DNA from: RGIG5472 sp051867615
GTDB lineage: Bacteria > Bacillota > Clostridia > Oscillospirales > Oscillospiraceae
Direction: 5' to 3'
DNA: 64,000 bases
NCBI GenBank assembly: GCA_051867615.1
Contig: JBJDYU010000044.1
Coordinates: 76,929-140,928, forward strand
Below are positions 36,540 through 48,255 of this stretch, piece by piece (positions within the stretch are counted from its first letter, which is position 1; the number at the start of each line of letters is the position of its first letter). The position numbers and the translations under genes are program-made. The notes below the pieces were generated by a model. The model was not told where the DNA came from. It ran no database searches and saw only the letters and a program-made list of their open reading frames with translations.

Positions 36540-36947
36540 ATGGTTAAACTGATCATGGGTGAAAAAGGTACCGGCAAGACCAAGGAATTGATTGAGATGG
36601 TCAACCAGACCGCTGCCAGCGTCCCCGGAAACGTGGTCTGCATCGAGTCTGCGGCCATGATGACGTACAGCATCAAGCCTCAGGTCCGCCTGCTGGTGGC
36701 CCAGGAATGCGGCATCAACTCTTACGAGGTGTTCCGCGGCTTTATCTCCGGCCTCTATGCCGGCAACTATGACATTTCCCACATCTTCATCGACAATCTC
36801 TACAAGATCTGCGGTTCTTTCAGCGCCGAGACCGACGCGTTCCTCAGCTGGCTGGATGGCTTCAGCGCCAGCAGCGGCGTGGAGTTCGTGCTGACCATCA
36901 GCGCCGATCCCTCTCTTGCCACGGAGACCATGAAGAAGTTTCTGTGA
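36540..36947 (+). CDS. conserved small P-loop protein, function unknown
   Basis: 135 aa. Walker A GEKGTGKT is at residues 7-14 and a Walker-B-like IFIDNLYK at 82-89. There is no clear nucleotidase or kinase signature beyond these. The middle contains CIESAAMMTYSIKPQVRLLVAQECGINSYEVF, with no family I can name. Homologues of this size with unknown function are common in Clostridia (family knowledge, not searched). It has its own upstream spacer and a strong terminator, so it is probably monocistronic. Confidence 0.7.
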   Translation: MVKLIMGEKGTGKTKELIEMVNQTAASVPGNVVCIESAAMMTYSIKPQVRLLVAQECGINSYEVFRGFISGLYAGNYDISHIFIDNLYKICGSFSAETDAFLSWLDGFSASSGVEFVLTISADPSLATETMKKFL

Positions 36948-36972
36948 TACGCATACCTACATAAGGAACTGA

Positions 36973-37006
36973 AAGGCCGCCGCCCGGATGGGCGGCGGCC
37001 TTTTTT
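36973..37006 (+). terminator. terminator of the P-loop gene
   Basis: 11-bp GC stem GGCCGCCGCCC-GGAT-GGGCGGCGGCC followed by TTTTTT. Confidence 0.9.
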
Positions 37007-37100
37007 GCTTTCGCGGGAAGCCTTGCCATGTTCCGCGCCGGCAGGCGCGGCTCTGTTGAATCCGTTCGGAACGAAATATGGCTTTATCGGCTTATGCTGA

Positions 37101-38345
37101 TTACATCGTTCCCCCGATCAATCCCATAACAAATTCCAGATCCACATCCCGTTCCAGATGTTCCGGCGTCCACGGTATATAATGATCCACCTGCACGCCC
37201 CGGTGTTCAAGCCCCATGCCCTTATCTATTCTTCCGGCTCTTGACGTCGGATAAATCATTTCATAATGGTCCCACGCCGCCAGAGTACAGTTTGAATAGT
37301 CTGTGATCCCTCTGGTTGGACGCCCGACCACGGTCACCTTGGGCGAACATGACATGATCTCTACAAAGGCGTCTCCGGATGAGGCGCAGTCCTGGTCTGT
37401 CATGATCCATATTTTTCGGGGATATGCTTTACCGTATATCCCGGTTTTCTCATCATCAGAGTATGCAATAAAGCCTTTTCCCGAATTCTGTTCCAGTTCG
37501 GCTTTCATCTGCTCTACCACAGGCCTGATATCATCCGAAACGCCCGCGGCAAAGAAAGCGCGCAGCATTTCAAGGCGGCTTTCACAATTACGTTTTGAAT
37601 AGTTGATCGCGACCGGCTCGGTTTCAGGAAGAAAAACATCTATCATTTTCCCATCCGGAAAACAGTAAGCCAACAGCGGGAAAAACGCCGTATCAGAGCC
37701 TCCGCCGTTATTTCTTACATCAATGATCAGGTTTTCAGCCTTTTCAAGAAGCTCCCGGCTCTCCTCATACACCTGTCTGATTGCATCCTCATCTGCAAAG
37801 TCTTCCAGGCGCATCAGCACGGTATGATTTCCAAGCGCACGACAAAAATACTTATTACTATCAGGAATCCCGTCCCCCAATTCGATTGGCACGATGCGCC
37901 GCTCCTCATTTCTGACCACCGTCAACTCATGGGCAAACGTCAGAATGGGCGTCCACAAAAGGCCCTGACGTTCCTTTGTTTCATGCATCAAAAAGACCGC
38001 GTTCGCTTCTGCCGCTTCAGGGATCGTCTGCCTGTCGATTGCAACGATCCGGTCCTTTACTTTTAATTTTGACGTTTCCGAAGCCCTTGTCACATAGAGG
38101 CTGTCGCCGTAACGCATCACCTCAAAGTCTATTTTGCCAAGCTTATTGTTAAAGAATCCCAAATGTCCTTCCAGGCCGAAAGAAGCAAGATATTTCTTTA
38201 CCAGCAACGCAAAGTCTCTTTCGGTCATATCATCACGGATCTGATCTCTGTATGCATCATACGCTCCCGCCCCCATGTCTTTGCACGTGGCAGAATCCGT
38301 TTTCATGATGCTTACCACTTCGTCAAATATCTCTGCATAAGTCAT
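37101..38345 (-). CDS. S41 family peptidase
   Basis: 414 aa without a visible signal peptide. A central region resembles the tricorn/CtpA core: LIIDVRNNGGGSDTAFFPLLAY (substrate loop) and IWIMTDQDCASSGDAFVEIMSCSPKVTVVGRPTRG, where the Ser of SSGD is the likely nucleophile. The usual downstream Lys of the Ser-Lys dyad is not obvious. An upstream TSKLKVKDRIVAIDRQTI stretch looks PDZ-like. Start 38345 has AAAGGAGGCC. GC content is visibly lower than in its neighbours and it has no functional partner, suggesting acquisition. Target unknown. Confidence 0.8.
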   Translation of the reverse strand: MTYAEIFDEVVSIMKTDSATCKDMGAGAYDAYRDQIRDDMTERDFALLVKKYLASFGLEGHLGFFNNKLGKIDFEVMRYGDSLYVTRASETSKLKVKDRIVAIDRQTIPEAAEANAVFLMHETKERQGLLWTPILTFAHELTVVRNEERRIVPIELGDGIPDSNKYFCRALGNHTVLMRLEDFADEDAIRQVYEESRELLEKAENLIIDVRNNGGGSDTAFFPLLAYCFPDGKMIDVFLPETEPVAINYSKRNCESRLEMLRAFFAAGVSDDIRPVVEQMKAELEQNSGKGFIAYSDDEKTGIYGKAYPRKIWIMTDQDCASSGDAFVEIMSCSPKVTVVGRPTRGITDYSNCTLAAWDHYEMIYPTSRAGRIDKGMGLEHRGVQVDHYIPWTPEHLERDVDLEFVMGLIGGTM

Positions 38346-38475
38346 AACAGGCCTCCTTTGCAAAGCCTCATTTATCCGGCGCTTTTTCTGAACAAAACAT
38401 ATCAGAAAAATGTGAAAATTTCCACCGCTTTCCGCAAAAACAGCGCCGGAGCGAAAGCTCCGGCGCTGTTTCTCT

Positions 38476-39600
38476 TTACTTTTTCAGCTCGCCGTTGGCG
38501 CTGGCGGTGAGGTAGGCGTTGATAAAGCCGTCCAGCTCGCCGTCCATGACGGCCTGGATGTTGCCGTTTTCAAAGCCCGTGCGGTGGTCCTTCACCAGCG
38601 TGTAGGGCATGAACACATAGGAACGGATCTGGCTGCCCCACTCGATCTTCATCTGCACGCCCTTGATGTCGGAGATCTTCTCCGCGTGCTGCTGCAGCTT
38701 GATCTCCACCAGCTTGCTTCGCAGCATACGCATGGCCACCTCGCGGTTCTGCACCTGGCTGCGCTCCTGCTGGGAGGCCACCACCACGCCGGTGGGAATG
38801 TGGGTGATGCGGATGGCGGACTCGGTCTTGTTGACGTGCTGGCCGCCCGCGCCGGAGGAGCGGTAGGTGTCCACCCGCAGGTCCTCCGGGCGGATATCCA
38901 CCTCGGCGTTGTCGTCGATCTCAGGCGTGACCTCCAGCGCCGCGAAGGAGGTCTGGCGGCGGCCGGAGGCGTCGAAGGGCGAGACGCGGACGAGACGGTG
39001 CACGCCGTGCTCGCTCTTGAGATAGCCGTAGGCGTTCTCGCCCTCGATGACCACCGTGGCGCTCTTTAAGCCCGCCTCGTCGCCGTCCAGATAGTCCACC
39101 ATCTTGAAGGTGAAGCCGTGGGCCTCCGCCCAGTGCATATACATCCGGTAGAGCATCTGCGCCCAGTCCTGAGCCTCGGTGCCGCCGGCGCCGGCGTGGA
39201 ACACCAAAATGGCGTTGCTGTTGTCATACTCGCCGGAGAGGAGCGTGGCCAGCCGCGCCTCCTCCACCTTTTTCTCGAGAGCCGCGTAGCCCTCCTTCAC
39301 CTCGCCCAGAAGTGAAGCGTCATCCTCCTCGATGCCCATTTCCACCAGGGTCAGCAGGTCCTCCCGCTCGGCCACCAGCTTCTGCTGGCGGCGCACCTTG
39401 TTTTGCAGCTGCTTGGTCTGCTGCTGATTCTTCTGGGCCCGGGCCACATCGTTCCAGAAGCCCTCCTCCTCGGTCTCCTTCTGCAGCCGCTCGATCTCCG
39501 CCGCAGCGGCGTCGATGCCGAGGGCCTTGTGCAGGTTCCGGAAGGTCTCCTCCATCCCCAGCAGCTTCTGCTTGTATTCGTCGTATTCGATCACTGCCAT
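38476..39600 (-). CDS. prfB: peptide chain release factor 2
   Basis: 374-aa RF2, which ends translation at UGA and UAA. It contains the codon-recognition SPF tripeptide (VSPFDASGRRQTSFA) and the GGQ catalytic loop (SSGAGGQHVNKTESAIRITH). The whole protein is one continuous frame starting MAVIEYDEYKQKL, so the programmed +1 frameshift that regulates many prfB genes is absent here. GGGAGAAG precedes the ATG. The coding strand faces dacF. Confidence 0.97.
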   Translation of the reverse strand: MAVIEYDEYKQKLLGMEETFRNLHKALGIDAAAAEIERLQKETEEEGFWNDVARAQKNQQQTKQLQNKVRRQQKLVAEREDLLTLVEMGIEEDDASLLGEVKEGYAALEKKVEEARLATLLSGEYDNSNAILVFHAGAGGTEAQDWAQMLYRMYMHWAEAHGFTFKMVDYLDGDEAGLKSATVVIEGENAYGYLKSEHGVHRLVRVSPFDASGRRQTSFAALEVTPEIDDNAEVDIRPEDLRVDTYRSSGAGGQHVNKTESAIRITHIPTGVVVASQQERSQVQNREVAMRMLRSKLVEIKLQQHAEKISDIKGVQMKIEWGSQIRSYVFMPYTLVKDHRTGFENGNIQAVMDGELDGFINAYLTASANGELKK

Positions 39601-39840
39601 GGTCTTCTTCTCCCTGACGTAAAATTTCTTAACTATGTTATTATGCCAAAGCTTTGCCGCTTTGTAAAGGGGGAAAGCTGCCGGAAAACGCCGCCTGCGC
39701 CGCGCTTTGGGCTTTCCGCCGCGAAAAACCGCAGGGGTATCGTATCACAGCCCCCGCCCCTTTGCAAGGGCGGCGGCGGACATGAAATCCGCCGGGCGCG
39801 CATACTCTCGAAGTAAAGCCGGAAACAAGGAGGCCTTTTT

Positions 39841-40980
39841 ATGAAACGGATTTTTCCCCTGCTGCTGGCCGCGCTGCTGGCGCTGCTGTTCCCTCTGCCC
39901 GCCCGGGCCGCCACGCTGACCATCTCGGCGGAAAGCGCCCTGCTCATGGAAAAGACCACGGGCCAGGTCCTCTACGCCGTGGCGGAGCATGAGCAGCGGG
40001 AGCCCGCCAGCGTCACCAAGGTCATGACCCTGCTGCTGGTCATGGAAGCCATCGACCGGGGGGAGCTGGGCATGGACGACACCGTTACCGCCAGCGCCTA
40101 CGCCTGCTCCATGGGCGGCAGCCAGGTCTACCTCAAGGAGGGCGAGCAGATGAGCGTCCACGATATGCTGAAGGCGGTGTGCGTCGCCTCCGCCAACGAC
40201 GCCTCCGTGGCGCTGGCGGAGCACCTCGCCGGCAGCGCGGAGGCCTTTGTGGAGCGGATGAACCAGCGGGCGGAGGAGCTGGGCATGGCGGACACCCATT
40301 TCGTCAACTGCACGGGCCTGCCCGCCGAGGGCCATCTCACCAGCGCCTACGACATCGCCCTGATGAGCCGGGAGCTGATTTTGCACCATCCCACCATCCG
40401 GGAGTTCACCACCATCTGGATGGATTCCCTCCGGGACGGGGCCTTCGGCCTGTCCAACACGAATAAGCTGGTGCGCTTTTACGAGGGGACCACGGGGCTG
40501 AAGACCGGCAGCACCGACGCCGCCAAGTACTGCATCTCCGCCACCGCCGAGCGCGACGGCATGGAGCTCATCGCCGTGGTGCTGAAATCCCCCACGGGGC
40601 AGCAGCGCTTTGAGGACGCGAAGGTGCTGCTGAACTACGGCTTCGCCGCCTACGCCCTGCAGACCGTGACCCCCGAAACGCCCCTCGCCGCCATCCCGGT
40701 GGAGCTGGGAGAGGAAGCCACGGTGCTGCCCGTGCTCGCGGAAAACACGGTGCTGCTGAAAAAGGGGCAGGCCTCGGAGCTGCGGCAGGAGGTGGACCTG
40801 CCGGAATTCCTGGAGGCCCCGGTGGCCGAGGGCGAGGTGCTGGGGACGCTCTCCCTCTACGCGGGCGATGAGCTGATAAAAGAATTGCCGTTGCTCGCCT
40901 CCGCCTCCGTGGGACGGCTGACCTGGCAGGGGATGCTGCTGCGGCTCTGGCGCTTCGGTCTCTACGCCCCGGCGGCGTGA
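39841..40980 (+). CDS. dacF: D-alanyl-D-alanine carboxypeptidase (PBP5/DacF family)
   Basis: 379 aa. Signal peptide about residues 1-23 (KRIFPLLLAALLALLFPLPARA). Serine active site SVTK (57-60), second motif SAND and third KTGS, all in the peptidase S11 arrangement, followed by a C-terminal beta domain and a hydrophobic tail anchor (LTWQGMLLRLWRFGLY). It trims pentapeptide side chains of peptidoglycan; DacF in Bacillus is sporulation-specific, while general dacA-type use is also possible. ACAAGGAGG precedes the ATG. Confidence 0.94.
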   Translation: MKRIFPLLLAALLALLFPLPARAATLTISAESALLMEKTTGQVLYAVAEHEQREPASVTKVMTLLLVMEAIDRGELGMDDTVTASAYACSMGGSQVYLKEGEQMSVHDMLKAVCVASANDASVALAEHLAGSAEAFVERMNQRAEELGMADTHFVNCTGLPAEGHLTSAYDIALMSRELILHHPTIREFTTIWMDSLRDGAFGLSNTNKLVRFYEGTTGLKTGSTDAAKYCISATAERDGMELIAVVLKSPTGQQRFEDAKVLLNYGFAAYALQTVTPETPLAAIPVELGEEATVLPVLAENTVLLKKGQASELRQEVDLPEFLEAPVAEGEVLGTLSLYAGDELIKELPLLASASVGRLTWQGMLLRLWRFGLYAPAA

Positions 40981-41010
40981 CGCTGCCTTTTTCCGTTCCG
41001 CTTTCCGCTT

Positions 41011-41036
41011 CCGCCCCGGCCGAAAGGCCGGGGCGG
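41011..41036 (+). terminator. terminator of dacF
   Basis: 11-bp stem CCGCCCCGGCC-GAAA-GGCCGGGGCGG followed by CTTTG, 30 nt after the stop. The U-tract is short. Confidence 0.6.
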
Positions 41037-41136
41037 CTTTGCCCTCCGGGGCCGAAAGCGCCGGAAAACGGGGCCTGTTTTCCTCCCGGCGGCGCAGGCT
41101 TTTTTGCCAAACGGGCAAAAAGGCGGGCAAATCCCT

Positions 41137-41165
41137 TGTCCTTTTGCGTTTTGTTTGTTATACTT
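41137..41165 (+). promoter_or_regulatory. promoter of the recJ-relA gene run
   Basis: TTGTCC (41137-41142), 17-nt spacer, TATACT (41160-41165), 69 nt before the recJ ATG. Confidence 0.7.
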
Positions 41166-41234
41166 ATGCATTATTACTGTGGTTTCTGCGCCCCGACGGA
41201 GCTGCTGCCGGGCGCGCCCGGACGAGAGGAGAGG

Positions 41235-43330
41235 ATGGCCTTGAAATATCGCCGCTGGCATATCGCCCAGGCGCCGGAGGGCGCCGCGGCGCGGCTGACG
41301 GAGTCGGGCTTTCCCTCCCTGCTCTCCGCCGTGCTGGCCTCCCGCGGCATCGCTTCGGCGGAGGAGGCCTCCGTCTTTCTGGACCAGGAACGCGACCTCG
41401 CCTATTCTCCCATGCTCATGAAGGACATGGACAAGGCGGTGCGCCGCATCGAGGAGGCCATCGAGCGCAGGGAGCGGGTGGCCGTGTTCGGGGACTATGA
41501 CGTGGACGGCATCACCTCCACCTGCGTGGTGGTGGACTATCTGAAAAGCCGGGGGCTTAGCTGCCTGCACTACATCCCCCGGCGGGAGGAGGACGGCTAC
41601 GGCCTCGGCTCCGAGCCGATCCGCTCTCTGTCGAAGCAGGGCGTGACGCTGCTCATCACCGTGGACTGCGGCATCACAGGCGTGGAGGAGATCGCCTACG
41701 CCGCGACGCTGGGCATGGACGTCATCGTGACGGACCATCACGAGTGCAAGGAGCAGCTCCCTGCGGCGGTGGCGGTGGTGGACCCCCACCGGCCGGACTG
41801 CCCCTATCCTTTCAAGCATCTCGCCGGCGTGGGCGTGGCGCTGAAGCTGGTGCTGGCCCTGGCGGGCGAGAGCCGGGAGGAGGCCATCTTCTCCCGCTAC
41901 TGCACCCTCGCCGCCATCGGCACCATCGCAGACGTGATGCTTATGAGCGGCGAAAACCGCACCATCGTGCGCCGGGGGCTGGAGGGCCTGCATCACGCGG
42001 ACTTTCTCGGCATCCACGCGCTTTTGAAGGAGGCGGGCCTGGCGGACAAGCCCTGCACCTCCATCCAGATCGGCTTCGTACTCGCCCCCCGCATCAACGC
42101 TGCCGGGCGCATGGGCGCGGCGGACGTGGCGGTGGACCTGCTGCTGAGCCAGGACGCCGCCGAGGCGGAGGAGCTGGCCCGCCGGCTCTGCGCGCTGAAC
42201 CGGGAACGGCAGAGCGTGGAGCAGGAGATCTTCTCCCAGGCGCTGGAGCTGACGGAGGCCCTGCCGGCGGAACACCGGCACGCGCTGGTGCTTTCCAGCT
42301 CCGTCTGGCATCAGGGCGTGGTGGGCATCGTGGCCTCCCGCCTGACGGAAAAATACTCCTGCCCCAGCTTCATGATCCACCTCTGCGACGGCCTTGGCAA
42401 GGGCTCCTGCCGGAGCTACGGCGGCTTTAACCTGTTTCAGGCTTTAGAGTCCTGCTCGGAGCTGCTGGAGGGCTTCGGCGGGCACGAGCTGGCCGCCGGC
42501 TTCACCATCCGGGAGGAGAACATCGCCGCCTTCCGGGAGCGCATCAACCGCTGCGCTCTGGCCTACTCCGGCGGCGAGCCGCCGGTCTCCTCTCTGGACA
42601 TCGACGTGCTGATCTCCCGTCCCGGCGAGATCACCATGGAGGAGATCCAGTCCCTTTCCATGCTGGAACCTTACGGCGCGGGCAACAGCCGCCCCGTGTT
42701 CTGCCTCACCGGCATGACGGTGGACAGTATGCAGAACGTGGGCCAGAACCGGCATTTGAAAATGCAGCTCTCCAAGGGGCAGTACCGCTTCCCCGCCATC
42801 TTCTTCTCCGTCACGGAGGAGACGGTGGGCGTGCGCGCCGGTATGCGGGTGGACGCGGCGTTTTATTTGCAGATCAACGAATTCCGCGGCGCGTCCTCCA
42901 TCCAGCTGCAGATGATCGACATCCGCCCCTCCCGCCAGCCCAGCAAGAGCGAGGGAGAGGCCATGGCCCTCTGCCGCCGCCTGTTGGAGGGCGGGAGCGT
43001 CACGGCGCAGGAGAGCGCCCGGCTCCTGTTCAGCCGGGAACAGTCCGTCCGCCTGTGGCGCACGCTCAGCGCCGCCGTGCCGGCGGAGGGGCTGAGCGTC
43101 AGCGAGCTGCCGTTTTTCCGCGACCTGGCCGCCGCCATGGGCGGCCGGGAGAGCTTTTTAAGAACCGTCTTCGCGCTGGAGGTATTCCGGGAGCGGGGAC
43201 TGCTCTCGTGGACGAAGCAGGGGGAGGAGACCTTCTTCCGCCTGACCGCTGCGGGAGAAAAGGTGGATTTGCTACAGTCCCCGTATCTTCGCCGCCTGCT
43301 GGAGGGCGGCCGAAATGGAGGTGAGCGTAC

Positions 43331-43334
<4 letters not shown>
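41235..43334 (+). CDS. recJ: single-stranded-DNA-specific exonuclease RecJ
   Basis: 699-aa RecJ, a 5'-3' exonuclease in recombination and mismatch repair. DHH-family motifs: VFGDYDVDGITSTCVV, TVDCGITG, VIVTDHHECKEQLP, and the DHHA1/OB part with GRMGAADVAVDLLL and GKGSCRSYGGFNLFQALE plus GGHELAAGFTI. A ~110-residue C-terminal extension with RQPSKSEGEAM follows. The start at 41235 has AGAGGAGAGG; the open frame continues upstream but without a ribosome site. Its stop overlaps the relA start by 4 nt. Confidence 0.96.
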
Positions 43335-45574
<2,240 letters not shown>

Positions 45575-45605
45575 GAAGCCATATCCGTTTCAAAGGAGTC
45601 TTTGC

Positions 45606-46055
45606 ATGAAAGCTGTCATCGCAAGCGTCCGGCACGCCTCCGTCTCCGTGGAGGGGGAGGTCCGGGGCCGGATCGGCCGGGGCCTGCTCATTTTGCTGGG
45701 CGTGACCCATACAGACACCGAAGCCGAGGCCGCGAAGCTGGCGGAGAAGATCACCGGCCTTCGCATCTTTAAGGACGAGGAGGGCCGTACCAACAAAAGC
45801 CTTGCGGACGTGGCGGGAGAGATGCTGGTGGTCTCCCAGTTCACGCTCTACGCCAACTGCCGCCATGGCCGCCGTCCGGACTTTCTCTCGGCGGCGAAGC
45901 CGGAGCTGGCCCTGCCCCTGTACGAGAGCTTCGTGGGGCACTGCCGGGACAAAGGCTTCACCGTGCAGACCGGCGTTTTCGGCGCGTATATGCAGGTGGA
46001 GTCCTGCAACGACGGACCCTTCACGCTGGTGGTGGACACCGACGACTTAAAATAA
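45606..46055 (+). CDS. dtd: D-aminoacyl-tRNA deacylase
   Basis: 149-aa DTD, which hydrolyses D-amino acids wrongly attached to tRNA. Signature VSQFTLYANCRHGRRPDF (SQxxL motif) and NDGPFTLVVDTDD (the GP cis-proline motif, here Gly-Pro-Phe instead of the more common Gly-Pro-Val). Length is normal. CAAAGGAG precedes the ATG. It lies 31 nt after relA and 10 nt before an MBL hydrolase gene. Confidence 0.96.
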   Translation: MKAVIASVRHASVSVEGEVRGRIGRGLLILLGVTHTDTEAEAAKLAEKITGLRIFKDEEGRTNKSLADVAGEMLVVSQFTLYANCRHGRRPDFLSAAKPELALPLYESFVGHCRDKGFTVQTGVFGAYMQVESCNDGPFTLVVDTDDLK

Positions 46056-46065
46056 GGAGCTGCTT

Positions 46066-46671
46066 ATGGAGCTTGCGCTGAACATCAAAACCTTTCCCGT
46101 GGGGCCGCTGGAGACCAACTGCTACCTGCTTTGCGACGGCGGCGAGTGCTGCCTCATCGACCCGGGTTCAAACTCCGCGCAGCTGCGGCAGGCGGTGGAG
46201 TCCTCCGGCTGCGCGCTGCGCTATATCCTGCTGACCCACGGACATTTCGACCACTATACCGCCGTGGCGAAGCTGCTGCAGGCTTACCCGGAGCTTCCTG
46301 TCTACATCCATGAGAAGGACTGCTGCGACGCGCCGGCCCGGCTTTTGCTGCAGCGCCTGCCGGAGAAAAACCAGCGCTATTACGCCGAGGGCGACACGCT
46401 GTCTCTGGGGGGCCTCACCATCCGCGTGATGGAGACGCCGGGCCACTCCGCAGGCTCGGTGGTGCTGCAGGCGGAAAACGTGCTGTTCACCGGCGACACC
46501 CTGTTCGCCGGTTCCTGCGGGCGCACGGATTTGGAGGGCGGCAGCTCTCTCGCCCTGCGCGGTTCCCTGCGCCGTCTTGCGGCGCTGGAGGGGGACTACT
46601 TCGTTCTCCCCGGACACGGCCCCTCCTCCACGCTGGAGCAGGAGCGCCGCAGCAATTACTATCTGCGCTGA
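46066..46671 (+). CDS. MBL-fold metallo-hydrolase (GloB/YcbL-like)
   Basis: 201-aa single-domain metallo-beta-lactamase-fold hydrolase. The metal motif THGHFDHYTA (HxHxDH), the later His in ETPGHSAGSV, the bridging Asp in LFTGDTLFAGSCGRTD and the final His in LPGHGPSSTLEQE are all present. This is the short type without the glyoxalase II C-terminal domain, so the substrate is uncertain (thioesterase-like). AAGGAG precedes the ATG; the gene sits in the rel-dtd-MBL-hemZ order common in Clostridia. Confidence 0.9.
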   Translation: MELALNIKTFPVGPLETNCYLLCDGGECCLIDPGSNSAQLRQAVESSGCALRYILLTHGHFDHYTAVAKLLQAYPELPVYIHEKDCCDAPARLLLQRLPEKNQRYYAEGDTLSLGGLTIRVMETPGHSAGSVVLQAENVLFTGDTLFAGSCGRTDLEGGSSLALRGSLRRLAALEGDYFVLPGHGPSSTLEQERRSNYYLR

Positions 46672-46727
46672 TCCCGCTTTTTACCCCGCGGGGCCTGCGA
46701 CGGCCCCGGCAGAAAGGAGGACCTCCC

Positions 46728-48215
46728 ATGAAGCTGGTATTCCACGGACACGAGGAACGGTACGCGGTGGAGCAGAGCCTGCTGAATTTCTTCCCCGACG
46801 AGCGCCCGGTGTACGAGGGCGACGGGGAGGAAAACGAGGCGGAGGTCTCGCTTCGCTGCAGCGACAGCGCCGCCCGGGCGGAGACCCGCATCCGCTGGCG
46901 GGGCAAAGAGGGCCTGGGCCGCGCCCGGGTATCCCTTCAGGAGGCCGAAGGGGAGCTGGAGCGGGAACGGGAAAAGCAGAAGGCCGTGAAGCTCAGCTTT
47001 TTCCGCGCCGCGCGGGAGGTCACGGGGACGAATCCCCCCTGGGGCGCGCTGACGGGCATCCGCCCCGGCAAGCTGGCGGAGCGCTTCCTTTTGCAGGGCA
47101 AGACGCCGCAGGAGGTCAGCCGCATCCTCGCCGACCCCTACTGCGTCACCGCGCCCCGCCGCCGTCTCGCCATTGAGTCCGCCCAGGCGGGTCTCGCCGC
47201 CAAGGCCGGCATCGCGCCGAAGGACATTTCCCTCTATCTCGGCATCCCCTTCTGCCCCACCCGCTGCGCCTACTGCAGCTTCGTCAGCAACAGCGTGGAA
47301 AAGTCCTTCGCCCTCATCGAGCCGTATCTTGAGGCCCTGTACCGGGAGATCGACGCCGCGGCGGAGATGGTGGATGAACTGGGCCTGACGGTGAAATCCT
47401 TTTACATGGGCGGCGGCACGCCCACCACTCTCACTGCGGAGCAGATGGAGGGGCTTCTGAATCACCTCCGCGCCCGCTTTGATTTCTCGAAGTGCCTTGA
47501 GTTCACGGTGGAGGCCGGACGGCCCGACACCATTACCCGGGAAAAGCTCGCGGCGATGAAGCGCGGAGGCGTGGACCGGGTCAGCGTCAACCCCCAGACC
47601 ATGGAGGATCATGTGCTGGCCGCCATCGGCCGCCGCCACAGCTCCGAGGAGGTGGAGCGGGCCATGGAGCTGGTGCATGAGGCGGGCTTTACCCATATCA
47701 ACATGGACCTGATCGCGGGCCTGCCGGAGGATTCTCCCGCAGGCTTCCGGCGGTCGCTGCAGCGGGTGCTGTGCATGGGGGCGGACAACATCACCGTCCA
47801 CACCCTGTCGCTGAAAAAGGGCAGCCGCATCCTTCTCGAGGGCAGCCGCATCCCGGAGGCGGAGGAGGTGGGCGAGATGCTGGACTACGCCGACCCCATC
47901 CTCCGCAAGGCGGGCTTTCAGCCCTACTACCTCTACCGGCAGAAGTATATGTCCGGCAGCTTTGAGAACGTGGGCTGGTGCCGCGAGGGCGCGGAGAACC
48001 TGTACAACATCTATATTATGGAAGAACTGATGACCATCCTCTCCCTGGGCGCCGGCGGCTCCACCAAGATGGTGGACCAGGCGGCAGGCCGCATCGAGCG
48101 GGTGTTCAATCTGAAATATCCCAGGGAATACATTGACCGTCCGGAAAAGATCGCGGAGAACCACGCGGCGTTCCGCCGCTTCTACGAGGGGCTTTCGGCG
48201 CATAAGGATAGCTGA
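46728..48215 (+). CDS. hemZ: radical SAM protein HemZ (coproporphyrinogen III dehydrogenase-like)
   Basis: 495 aa. An N-terminal HemZ-specific domain of about 160 residues is followed by a radical SAM core with PFCPTRCAYCSFVS (CxxxCxxC) and GGGTPTTLTAEQ, then a HemN-type C-terminus (GADNITVHTLSLKKGS ... YYLYRQKYMSG). HemZ is annotated as an oxygen-independent coproporphyrinogen oxidase, but many clostridial carriers lack a full heme pathway, so the actual substrate is unclear. AAAGGAGG precedes the ATG. Confidence 0.92.
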   Translation: MKLVFHGHEERYAVEQSLLNFFPDERPVYEGDGEENEAEVSLRCSDSAARAETRIRWRGKEGLGRARVSLQEAEGELEREREKQKAVKLSFFRAAREVTGTNPPWGALTGIRPGKLAERFLLQGKTPQEVSRILADPYCVTAPRRRLAIESAQAGLAAKAGIAPKDISLYLGIPFCPTRCAYCSFVSNSVEKSFALIEPYLEALYREIDAAAEMVDELGLTVKSFYMGGGTPTTLTAEQMEGLLNHLRARFDFSKCLEFTVEAGRPDTITREKLAAMKRGGVDRVSVNPQTMEDHVLAAIGRRHSSEEVERAMELVHEAGFTHINMDLIAGLPEDSPAGFRRSLQRVLCMGADNITVHTLSLKKGSRILLEGSRIPEAEEVGEMLDYADPILRKAGFQPYYLYRQKYMSGSFENVGWCREGAENLYNIYIMEELMTILSLGAGGSTKMVDQAAGRIERVFNLKYPREYIDRPEKIAENHAAFRRFYEGLSAHKDS

Positions 48216-48255
48216 CCCCCCGGCGCTGCGGCACGGCAGAAAGGAAAATTTCTCT

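Noticed and set aside
39778..39807. Sigma-F type promoter for dacF
   Set aside because: CATACTC looks like a -10, but the -35 region does not fit at 16-18 nt spacing.
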